Assembly (NCBI GenBank): GCA_023246415.1
Contig: JAHFIK010000038.1
Location: 1-12,948 of the forward strand
DNA length: 12,948 nucleotides
Origin: Candidatus Uhrbacteria bacterium
GTDB taxonomy: Bacteria > Patescibacteriota > Patescibacteriia > 2-12-FULL-60-25
Direction of reading: 5' to 3'
Under the pieces are notes generated by a model. It was not told where the DNA came from. It worked only from the letters and a program-made list of their open reading frames with translations, and searched no databases. Shown one piece after another: positions 4,364-10,205 of this stretch. Position numbers and translations under genes: made by a program. Position 1 is the stretch's first letter; every line of letters begins with the position of its first letter.

Positions 4364-4645
4364 ATGTCGCAATCAGAGGCACGTGCTTCAACGGTCGTTT
4401 GGAGAGGAACGGCGGATTACCGTCACCTTGCGCTCATCATGGAGAGTACGCCGTTTCGAAGCAAGATCTGTTCTCAGTTAAATGATCTTGGATATATGGA
4501 TGTCGATCTCAAATCGATCGAAGCCGTCAATCCTCAGATCGAAGAGCTCGTTATCGCTCTTGGGATTTCCGCCAAAAAAGACGGATCGGATTACTCGGGA
4601 ACGATCCATGTCAAAATGGATGGGATGGAGATTACGTTCCCGTAA
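4364..4645 (+). CDS. Small hypothetical protein, 93 residues
   Basis: Not recognised. The protein begins MSQSEARASTVVWRGTADYR and is probably a soluble alpha/beta domain: a likely strand STVVWRG, helix HLALIMESTPFRSKICSQLNDL, an acidic stretch DVDLKSIEAVNPQIEELVIALG, and a final beta hairpin SGTIHVKMDGMEITFP. There is one Cys, no membrane segment and no charged repeat. Perfect AAGGAGGT, a TTGACA box and a terminator right after the stop make it a self-contained transcription unit with signals stronger than its neighbours, so it may be well expressed. It sits directly beside the tRNA-Asn/GIY-YIG block in divergent orientation; whether they are related is unknown. Confidence 0.8.
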   Translation: MSQSEARASTVVWRGTADYRHLALIMESTPFRSKICSQLNDLGYMDVDLKSIEAVNPQIEELVIALGISAKKDGSDYSGTIHVKMDGMEITFP

Positions 4646-4677
4646 GTCCGTTGGACGTCGAATGAATCAGCCTACGC

Positions 4678-4725
4678 GTCCCGCATCACTCATTGCCTTG
4701 AGTGAGCGGGACGTTGTTATTATTT
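4678..4725 (+). terminator. Intrinsic terminator after the 93-residue protein
   Basis: GTCCCGC (4678-4684) pairs with GCGGGAC (4706-4712), and TCACTCA (4686-4692) with TGAGTGA (4699-4705), with one bulged A and the loop TTGCCT. The T-rich GTTGTTATTATTT follows. Confidence 0.8.
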
Positions 4726-4735
4726 GTGAATCTCG

Positions 4736-4744
4736 TGGTATTCT
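4736..4744 (+). promoter_or_regulatory. Candidate extended -10 for the phosphoesterase operon
   Basis: TG-G-TATTCT, hexamer 4739-4744 (4/6), ends eleven bases before the ATG at 4756, implying a leader of about five bases. A TTGTTA lies 19 bases upstream but overlaps the T-rich tail of the terminator. Weak support. Confidence 0.3.
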
Positions 4745-4755
4745 GATCTCAATGT

Positions 4756-5325
4756 ATGAAAATTCTCGCTATCTCTGATCGGCCTCCACGTCGTTCGATC
4801 CTTCAAATCCTTGAAGAGTCCCCTGTTGATCTCATTTGCACACTCGGCGACCTGGAGTTTGGTGATATTGCCGAACTGAGACAGATCAAAACGATTCCAA
4901 AGATCGGCGTCTACGGGAACCACTGCTCAGGAAAATATTTTGAATCGCTGGATATTTATAACATGCACCTCAAAACGTTTGAGTACCATGGGGTTCTTTT
5001 TGGTGGAATAGAGGGGTGTGTGAGATACAAAGAATCTCCATACGCAAAAATGTATACGCAAGAGGAGGTGGAGATAATGATGAAGTCGTTTCCACATGTC
5101 GATGTGATGCTGGCGCACTGCCCGCCATATGGTGTGAATGATGAACCGGATGATCCGACGCATGCGGGATACGTCGGCTTGCGCGAGTACGTTGAGCGCG
5201 AGCGTCCGCGGTACCTCCTTCATGGACACACCTATCCAACTGAGACGACGATGATGACAAAACTCCAAGATACAGAGATCGTATATGTATATCAGGATCG
5301 TATTGTTGAGATCATTGCTCCTTAA
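4756..5325 (+). CDS. Calcineurin-like metallophosphoesterase, 189 residues
   Basis: The order of motifs is that of the calcineurin-like fold: MKILAISD (D8), CTLGDLEF (G31-D32), VYGNHCSG (N55-H56), LAHCPPYG (H121) and LLHGHTYP (H156, H158). Together they would hold a two-metal centre for phosphoester hydrolysis. Two positions differ from the canonical DxH and GHxH motifs: the first reads D8-R9-P10 with no His, and the last reads G-H-T-Y with Tyr for His. Some small stand-alone members also lack the first His, so activity may persist with altered metal binding. Length suits the small YfcE/MJ0936-like single-domain enzymes. The substrate is unknown. No ribosome site; an ATG four bases earlier opens only a short out-of-frame reading. 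It is first of a likely operon with the DUF1801 gene 17 bases downstream. Confidence 0.85.
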   Translation: MKILAISDRPPRRSILQILEESPVDLICTLGDLEFGDIAELRQIKTIPKIGVYGNHCSGKYFESLDIYNMHLKTFEYHGVLFGGIEGCVRYKESPYAKMYTQEEVEIMMKSFPHVDVMLAHCPPYGVNDEPDDPTHAGYVGLREYVERERPRYLLHGHTYPTETTMMTKLQDTEIVYVYQDRIVEIIAP

Positions 5326-5342
5326 TCTTTAGGCCGAACGAT

Positions 5343-5717
5343 ATGATGAAAAAGAATATCAACACGATCGATGCCTATATCCGGAAGTACCCAACAGCAA
5401 CACAAAAGATTTTAACGAATATTAGAATGGCCATTCAGTCGGCTGCGCCAAAGGCACAAGAGGCTATTCGGTACGGGATGCCGGCGTTCGTTCAGTACGA
5501 GACGCTCGTTTACTTCGCCGCATTTGAGGATCATCTGAGCTTCTTTCCAACGGCATCGGGTGTTTCGGCGTTCAAGAAGGATTTGGAAAAGTTTGATACA
5601 TCGAAAGGCACGGTTCGTTTTTCATACGACCAGACCATTCCTCTGTCCCTGATCAAAAAGATTGTGAAATTCAGGGTAAAAGAAGCTCAATTACGTTCAA
5701 AACAGAAAACGTCATGA
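5343..5717 (+). CDS. DUF1801 (YdhG-like) protein, 124 residues
   Basis: The protein matches the DUF1801/YdhG pattern along its length: INTIDAYIRKYP near the start, AIRYGMPAF at 41-49, YFAAFEDHLSFFPT at 57-70, SKGTVRFSYDQTIPLSLI at 87-104, and KIVKFRVKEA near the end. Members are single-domain cytoplasmic proteins with a helix-grip-like fold; related iron-chaperone-like proteins (frataxin-like YdhG/Fra) have been described, but no activity can be assigned here. Either of two adjacent ATG codons could start it; the first (5343) is used, and no Shine-Dalgarno site is present. It follows the phosphoesterase by 17 bases and is probably cotranscribed. DUF1801 and VOC genes often neighbour each other in bacterial genomes, as they do here. 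Confidence 0.88.
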   Translation: MMKKNINTIDAYIRKYPTATQKILTNIRMAIQSAAPKAQEAIRYGMPAFVQYETLVYFAAFEDHLSFFPTASGVSAFKKDLEKFDTSKGTVRFSYDQTIPLSLIKKIVKFRVKEAQLRSKQKTS

Positions 5718-5725
5718 TCGTCCCC

Positions 5726-5754
5726 TTGCCCAATCCCCTTCCTCGCCGTATCTT
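5726..5754 (+). promoter_or_regulatory. Candidate promoter of the VOC gene
   Basis: TTGCCC (5726-5731, 4/6) and TATCTT (5749-5754, 4/6) with a 17-base spacer lie in the gap before the VOC gene; a start near 5761 gives a 23-base leader to the ATG at 5784. Read-through from the DUF1801 gene is an alternative. Confidence 0.35.
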
Positions 5755-5783
5755 ACGTGATTACTCATTCAACCACTAACGAT

Positions 5784-6164
5784 ATGAATAAAGTCGTTCA
5801 CTTTGAAATCCCGATGGATGATGCGGCGCGGGCGAAAGCATTTTATCAAACCGCATTTGGATGGGAGATGACGGATTATCCAGAATTGAATTACACGATC
5901 GCCGCCACCACGCCGCTTGATGACAAGCGGATGCCAAAAGAGCCGGGTGCTATCAATGGCGGGATGGCGAAACGTTCAGAGACGTTTACGGTCCCTTCAT
6001 TCTCAATCCTGGTCGATGATGTTGATGCGGCAAGCGAGAAGGTGAAGGCCGCGGGCGGCACCATTGTCAAAGAAAAGATGTCTGTAGGCGACATGGGGTT
6101 CATGGCCTACTTTAAAGACACAGAAGGAAATCTCTTGAGCCTGTGGCAACCAACGAAGATGTAA
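5784..6164 (+). CDS. VOC family (glyoxalase-like) protein, 126 residues
   Basis: A typical two-module VOC protein: MNKVVHFEIPMDDAARAKAF (H6 a candidate metal ligand), FYQTAFGW at 20-27, an AINGGM segment, the second module PSFSILVDDVDAASEKVKAA, and the C-terminal DTEGNLLSLWQP at 112-122 with E114 as a second candidate ligand. Related proteins include glyoxalase/bleomycin-resistance-like enzymes with very diverse reactions, so the substrate cannot be stated. A GTG at 5757 would add nine residues, but MNKVVHFEIP is where the family normally begins and the ATG is preferred. The gene ends 14 bases before a bidirectional terminator. Unlike the PhnB-type VOC gene at the left edge, it belongs to the short glyoxalase-like branch, so the two are not recent duplicates. 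Confidence 0.9.
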   Translation: MNKVVHFEIPMDDAARAKAFYQTAFGWEMTDYPELNYTIAATTPLDDKRMPKEPGAINGGMAKRSETFTVPSFSILVDDVDAASEKVKAAGGTIVKEKMSVGDMGFMAYFKDTEGNLLSLWQPTKM

Positions 6165-6177
6165 ATCAATATCTAAT

Positions 6178-6217
6178 GATTCAAAAACGCTCCGTGTTAT
6201 CGGAGCGTTTTTGAATC
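6178..6217. terminator. Bidirectional intrinsic terminator between convergent genes
   Basis: A 17-bp perfect stem (6178-6194 with 6201-6217) closed by TGTTAT. The core CGCTCCG/CGGAGCG is flanked by A5 on one side and T5 on the other, so it can terminate the VOC transcript on the plus strand and the rpoD transcript on the minus strand. Confidence 0.92.
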
Positions 6218-6230
6218 TACCTATTCGCTT

Positions 6231-6256
6231 ATTCGTTAATACGCGTATTAACGAAT
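6231..6256. repeat. 26-bp perfect palindrome built on ATTCGTTAAT
   Basis: ATTCGTTAAT (6231-6240) and its reverse complement (6247-6256) surround ACGCGT, giving a 26-bp perfect palindrome centred at 6243/6244. Related ATTCG/CGAAT words continue on both sides (6223-6227, 6259-6267). It lies between the terminator and the rpoD stop. The word fits ATTCGYYAAT, shared with the cluster at 1944-2018. Confidence 0.85.
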
Positions 6257-6272
6257 TTTCGAATTAACAAAT

Positions 6273-7556
6273 TTAATAGTCTACGAGTTTCTTCACCAAG
6301 TGGTGCTGCTGAATCTTTTCAATGGCTTTTGCTTCGATCTGACGGATACGCTCGCGCGTGACGTCGAACTCTTTTCCGACTTCTTCGAGGGTGTGATACA
6401 CACCGTCGTCCAAGCCAAAGCGGAGTTTTAAGATCTTCTGTTCGCGTGGGTTCAAGTCCTTGATGATGTCACCGACGTAATCACGCAACAGCTGAAGGCT
6501 GGCAGCGCGATCCGGGGCCACATTCTTCACGTCCTCAATGAAGTCTTCAAGCGTGGAGTCTTCATCATCTTCGCCGACGGAGGTTTCAAGTGACACGGTG
6601 TCCTGCGAGATTTTGATAATGTGGCGCACTTTGTCGATTTCTTCGCCCATTTCAGCCGCGATTTCTTCCGGGAGCGGTTCGCGACCAAGATCTTGAATCA
6701 GCTGACGTTCGATCTGCTGGAATTTGTTGATCGTTTCCACCATGTGAACTGGAATACGGATCGTTCGGCTTTGATCTGCGAGGGCGCGTGTGATGGCTTG
6801 TCGAATCCACCAGGTGGCATACGTGGAGAACTTATACCCCTTTCGATATTCGAACTTTTTCACGGCTCGGAACAATCCGATGTTCCCTTCCTGAATCAAG
6901 TCGAGAAGCGAGAGTGATTTTCCGATGAACTTCTTCGCGATCGAGACAACCAAACGGAGGTTCGCTTCGATGAGCTTCTTTTCCGCTTCGCGATCCCCTT
7001 TTTCCTTTCGCTTTGCCAACGCAACCTCTTCTTCTGCGGTGAGGAGCGGGATTTTTCCAATCTCGCGAAGATACATCTGGATATTGTCCGCGGTGAGTTC
7101 CAATGGATCCATCTTCATCCGTTCATCCGTGGCGCTGTGCATGGCGGACAAGATATCGTGTCGATCCTGCGTGCGGCCAAGAATCCCCTCTTTCTGCTCA
7201 ATGACGCGGATCCCGTGCGTATCCAGTCGGTCAATGAACTGTTCGTAGAGCGGAATATAGTCCTCGATGTATGGGAACGCGTAAAAAATTTCCTGATCCG
7301 TGACGAAGTCACGCGCTTTGGCTTTTTCAAAAAGCCGATCCAGCGACTCCTGAGATGGAGGGGCGGATTTCACATACGCTTGTCGGCGCTGTTGCGGCGC
7401 TTCCACGTGCTTCTTTGTGCCAGCCGATTTCACGACGTGTTTTTGCGGAGAATGCTTTAACGACTTTTTCGCGACCTGTCGTGCTTTCCGCATGAGCTCG
7501 GCGCGCTTCTGCGCCGGCGATTTCTTCACGGGCTTCTTCTTTGCCGTTGATGGCAT
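6273..7556 (-). CDS. rpoD: Housekeeping sigma factor sigma-70 (RpoD/SigA)
   Basis: The 427-residue protein has all conserved sigma-70 parts. A lysine-rich, probably disordered tail (1-65) precedes a region 1.1-like segment (about 68-125, with FVTDQEIFYAFP). Region 1.2 is at 149-180 (DPLELTADNIQMYLREIGKI), region 2 at 195-270 (ANLRLVVSIAKKF, LDLIQEGNIGLFRAVKKFEY, and the -10-reading FSTYATWWIRQAITRALADQ), region 3 at 271-345, and region 4 at 355-420 (LNPREQKILKLRFGL and the -35-reading helix VTRERIRQIEAKA). It directs core RNA polymerase to -10/-35 promoters, which agrees with the TTGACC/TATGAT-type promoters in this window. The large non-conserved insert of proteobacterial RpoD is absent. It starts 48 bases after the dnaG stop, the usual dnaG-rpoD order, and has no visible Shine-Dalgarno site. 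Confidence 0.97.
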   Translation of the reverse strand: MPSTAKKKPVKKSPAQKRAELMRKARQVAKKSLKHSPQKHVVKSAGTKKHVEAPQQRRQAYVKSAPPSQESLDRLFEKAKARDFVTDQEIFYAFPYIEDYIPLYEQFIDRLDTHGIRVIEQKEGILGRTQDRHDILSAMHSATDERMKMDPLELTADNIQMYLREIGKIPLLTAEEEVALAKRKEKGDREAEKKLIEANLRLVVSIAKKFIGKSLSLLDLIQEGNIGLFRAVKKFEYRKGYKFSTYATWWIRQAITRALADQSRTIRIPVHMVETINKFQQIERQLIQDLGREPLPEEIAAEMGEEIDKVRHIIKISQDTVSLETSVGEDDEDSTLEDFIEDVKNVAPDRAASLQLLRDYVGDIIKDLNPREQKILKLRFGLDDGVYHTLEEVGKEFDVTRERIRQIEAKAIEKIQQHHLVKKLVDY

Positions 7557-7604
7557 AACGTGTGATTTGAAGATAGGACAGCCGACCCTAAACGGTATCG
7601 GTTA

Positions 7605-9422
7605 TCATGAGGTGAGTTCTTTAAACCGACGGGCGAGCTCGGTGATTTTATTGATGTCTCCGGCCAGTTCCGCGGCTTTCATCTCTGCCTCGAGAGCAGA
7701 TTGTGCCTCGGCATGGCTAATTGCCATGAGCGCGGACACGCTTCCCTCGAGTTCGGATGCGATGGCATCCTGGTTTTGGTTTGGATAATCGCGATCAAAT
7801 CGAATCGCGAGATAGTTCACGAGGGAATCGATGGTTTGTTCCGGGGTGGTCGTGTATTCCTCCGGACGTGATCCCTCATTGAATCGAGCGCTATCATAAC
7901 GCTCCAGACCGTTGCTGTAAATAGTGGATAGATCGTCTGGGAGGTGCAAATGGAGGGTTTCTGGAACGCGTGACCGAAGTGATGGATTGACGAGGAGAAT
8001 CCCTAAAACCCGCTCCGCTAAGTCGCGTTGCCTCGTCACCGTGGTTTGAGAGGCGGCATGACCGGTCCGAGCAGGATCCGAGGCGTCACGTGCCGGACCA
8101 GATCCGTATCGTCCAGACGAAACATAGTTCGGCGTTCGAACACCCGGCGTTCTCCCAATCGCATCCCGCAAGGCGTCCTCACTTGTCTCAAGTCCGACAG
8201 CGAGTTTCTTGATCCAGTGATCTCTAATAATGGGGTCAACGATTCGTTTGATCTCTGGCAGAACCTGCTGAGCGATTTCACGCTTTTGCATCGGATCACT
8301 AAGATTCTTCCCTTTGAATGCGAGTCGAAACACCCAATCCATGATATCGACCGCAGAGGCAATCGCCTCTTTCCAAAGTGCCGGATCTTTCCGAACAGCA
8401 TCGTCCGGATCTTTTCCGGCTTCCGGAGGGAGGGTGATCACCTTGATATTGAAATCTTCGGCACGGGCAAGATCCAAGCCGCGAAGTGTTGCGGTGATCC
8501 CGGCCGAGTCCGCGTCAAACGCAATGAGAACATTCTTTGTGAATCGTGAGATCAATCGTAATTGATCTGCGGTCAGTGCCGTCCCGCTCGAGCAGACGAC
8601 ATTTGTGATTCCGACGCGATGACTCGAGACAACGTCCATGTTTCCTTCAACGATCACGCACGTATTTTTTGACTTGATCTCCCCTTTTGCTTTATCGAGT
8701 CCGTAGAGGACGTTCGACTTTTTAAAGATCGCTGTTTCTGGGGTATTTACGTATTTCGCCTCTTTCGCGTCTTTGCTGAGTGAGCGCCCTGTGAAGCCGA
8801 TCGTATGTCCGTGAACGTCCTGAATCGGAAACATGAGCCGATCGCGGAACCGATCATACGGACGTCCGCCATTCTGACTTTGTGCGATGAGACCAGCGCG
8901 TAGGATCTCATCATCGCTGATCTCTTTTGCGTTCAGGGCGTTTCGAAGCGCGTCCCAGGATTCCGGGGCATACCCAATCCGAAAGAGATCGCCGGTCAGT
9001 TCATCGATCCCTCGCTCCGCTGCGTATTTCCGTGCATGTTCGGCGTCTGGAGACTGCAAGAGTGTCGAGCGAAAAAATCGTGCGGCGAGATCATTGATCT
9101 CCTGAAGCCTCCGCCGTTCACCGGTCGCTTGCGTATTAAAGGCGGGAAGAGTGACCCCTGCTTTTTGAGCAAGATGCTCAAGTGCCTCCCTAAAATCCAT
9201 CCCCTCGATATCCATGACAAACGAGATAACGTCCCCTCCTTTGTTACATCCAAAGCAGTGCCAGCTCTGGCGCTGTCGATTCACAAAAAAACTAGGGGTC
9301 TTTTCCTGATGAAATGGGCAGTTTGCTCGAAAACTCCCGCTGCCGGCGGGTTTGAGTTGGAGGTATTCTGCCGCGACATCAACGATGTCCAGGTGTGACT
9401 TTACTTCTTCAACGGCTTCCAT
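7605..9422 (-). CDS. dnaG: DNA primase DnaG
   Basis: A 605-residue primase that makes RNA primers at the replication fork. The N-terminal CHC2 zinc-binding domain has C35, H38, C56 and C59 (NCPFHQEKTPSFFVN, HCFGC). The catalytic core includes YDRFRDRLMFPI (189-200), GFTGRSL and KYVNTPET. The TOPRIM domain has VEGNMDVV (258-265), AFDADSAG (301-308) and KDPDD (337-341), whose acidic residues bind metal. The usual EGYMDV Tyr is Asn here. The C-terminal part (about 440-605) is less conserved and should bind the replicative helicase; residues 433-460 are a Gly/Ser/Arg-rich linker. The ATG at 9422 starts at the normal primase N-terminus (EEVKSHLDIVDV). A terminator separates it from the gene upstream. 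A weak TTGATT lies 33-39 bases before the start, so its promoter may lie between the terminator and the ATG. Confidence 0.97.
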   Translation of the reverse strand: MEAVEEVKSHLDIVDVAAEYLQLKPAGSGSFRANCPFHQEKTPSFFVNRQRQSWHCFGCNKGGDVISFVMDIEGMDFREALEHLAQKAGVTLPAFNTQATGERRRLQEINDLAARFFRSTLLQSPDAEHARKYAAERGIDELTGDLFRIGYAPESWDALRNALNAKEISDDEILRAGLIAQSQNGGRPYDRFRDRLMFPIQDVHGHTIGFTGRSLSKDAKEAKYVNTPETAIFKKSNVLYGLDKAKGEIKSKNTCVIVEGNMDVVSSHRVGITNVVCSSGTALTADQLRLISRFTKNVLIAFDADSAGITATLRGLDLARAEDFNIKVITLPPEAGKDPDDAVRKDPALWKEAIASAVDIMDWVFRLAFKGKNLSDPMQKREIAQQVLPEIKRIVDPIIRDHWIKKLAVGLETSEDALRDAIGRTPGVRTPNYVSSGRYGSGPARDASDPARTGHAASQTTVTRQRDLAERVLGILLVNPSLRSRVPETLHLHLPDDLSTIYSNGLERYDSARFNEGSRPEEYTTTPEQTIDSLVNYLAIRFDRDYPNQNQDAIASELEGSVSALMAISHAEAQSALEAEMKAAELAGDINKITELARRFKELTS

Positions 9423-9470
9423 AATTGGTAGTTTGCCATGACTGCGCCTGGAATCAAGCGGGCCCTGGGG

Positions 9471-9504
9471 AAAAAGGACGCCCTCGGTTTTTCAGGCCGA
9501 GGGC
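9471..9504 (-). terminator. Intrinsic terminator upstream of dnaG
   Basis: GCCCTCGG (9480-9487) pairs with CCGAGGGC (9497-9504) over eight GC-rich bases with a 9-base loop; on the minus strand the stem runs into GTCCTTTTT. It ends transcription of the proline-rich protein gene before dnaG. Confidence 0.8.
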
Positions 9505-9545
9505 AAGGAGCAACGCGCGAAATAGCGTAGGGGGCGATAAGACGG

Positions 9546-10133
9546 CTAGAGCAGATCCCTGACAGAGATAGCCTCGTGCTCTGAACTCGTGTGACTGTCT
9601 GCGACGTCAGTGCTTGATCCAGACAGGATATTGCAAGGCGGTGGTGGCGGAGGCGGATCCGTTCGACGACGTTCAGGGCTTCCAGGCAACGGCGGTGGAC
9701 GGGACGTTCGTTGAACCAACGGAAATTCCGCGTGCTCATCGTACTGATCTGAATCCCCCGAAGCATCAGAGAGGGGTCTTGACTCACTGGTGATTTGACC
9801 AAGTGAGGCGTCTAATTCTGATGATGCTGGACCCTTATCATGATGGAGCTCTTCCTGCGCGGTGAGAGGCGAAGCGTTCGTTGCCTCTTGTGATGGGGCG
9901 GACGGACGAATCGTGTCGTGCGTATGCGGGAGTCCAAAGAAAAAGACGTTTCCGTCTCTTCGATCCATAAAGAGTCGCTTGTAGGTCGGGTCTAACACGA
10001 TCGTTGGAAACACCGTTTGGAGAACGGCTTCGCTAAAGACACCGATGAAGACAAGTGTATCGACTTGAAATTCAGATTGAATTTCAAGCGCAACAACGCT
10101 AGCAAGATTTTCTAGTATTTCGCGAGTTTTCAC
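9546..10133 (-). CDS. Hypothetical protein with proline-rich tail, 195 residues
   Basis: Not recognised. Residues 1-72 look folded: a helix TREILENLASVVALEIQSEF, strands DTLVFIGVF and TIVLDPTYKRLFMD, and NVFFFGLPH. Residues 75-195 are Ser/Glu/Asp/Pro-rich and probably disordered, with SRPPPLPGSP at 144-152, a run of seven prolines (160-166), and an acidic end. No signal peptide or membrane segment is seen, so it is likely cytoplasmic. The start is a GTG at 10133; AAAGGG about nine bases upstream is a fair ribosome site. It has its own promoter just after uvrB and its own terminator before dnaG, so it is a single-gene unit placed between repair and replication genes. The Pro run would be expected to need EF-P to translate efficiently (established knowledge). 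Confidence 0.72.
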   Translation of the reverse strand: MKTREILENLASVVALEIQSEFQVDTLVFIGVFSEAVLQTVFPTIVLDPTYKRLFMDRRDGNVFFFGLPHTHDTIRPSAPSQEATNASPLTAQEELHHDKGPASSELDASLGQITSESRPLSDASGDSDQYDEHAEFPLVQRTSRPPPLPGSPERRRTDPPPPPPPCNILSGSSTDVADSHTSSEHEAISVRDLL

Positions 10134-10167
10134 GGAGCGTGCCCTTTCTCAATCGGAATGGCGCTCC
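10134..10167 (-). promoter_or_regulatory. Leader inverted repeat before the proline-rich gene
   Basis: On the minus strand GGAGCG (10162-10167) at the predicted 5' end of the transcript is complementary to CGCTCC (10134-10139), which touches the GTG start. The 6-bp stem would enclose the AAAGGG ribosome site in its loop. Short, so possibly chance. Confidence 0.25.
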
Positions 10168-10168
10168 C

Positions 10169-10197
10169 GTTATAACACACATTTCCTGGGGTCACAA
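10169..10197 (-). promoter_or_regulatory. Promoter of the proline-rich protein gene
   Basis: Minus strand TTGTGA (10192-10197, 4/6) and TATAAC (10169-10174, 5/6) with a 17-base spacer and TG extension (TGT before TATAAC). Start near 10162 gives a leader of about 29 bases. It sits in the 72-base gap after the uvrB stop. Confidence 0.6.
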
Positions 10198-10205
10198 ACA
10201 CGCTT

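Noticed and set aside
4364..4645. Toxin or antitoxin assignment for the 93-residue protein
   Set aside because: Its size would fit, but no motif of a known family is visible and it has no partner gene.
6231..6256. Palindrome as the rpoD terminator
   Set aside because: It is AT-rich with no U-run, and a complete bidirectional terminator lies next to it at 6178-6217.
7137..9398. Several long plus-strand reading frames across rpoD and dnaG
   Set aside because: They lie wholly inside confidently identified genes on the opposite strand, have no family motifs and reflect the GC-rich codon pattern of the real genes.
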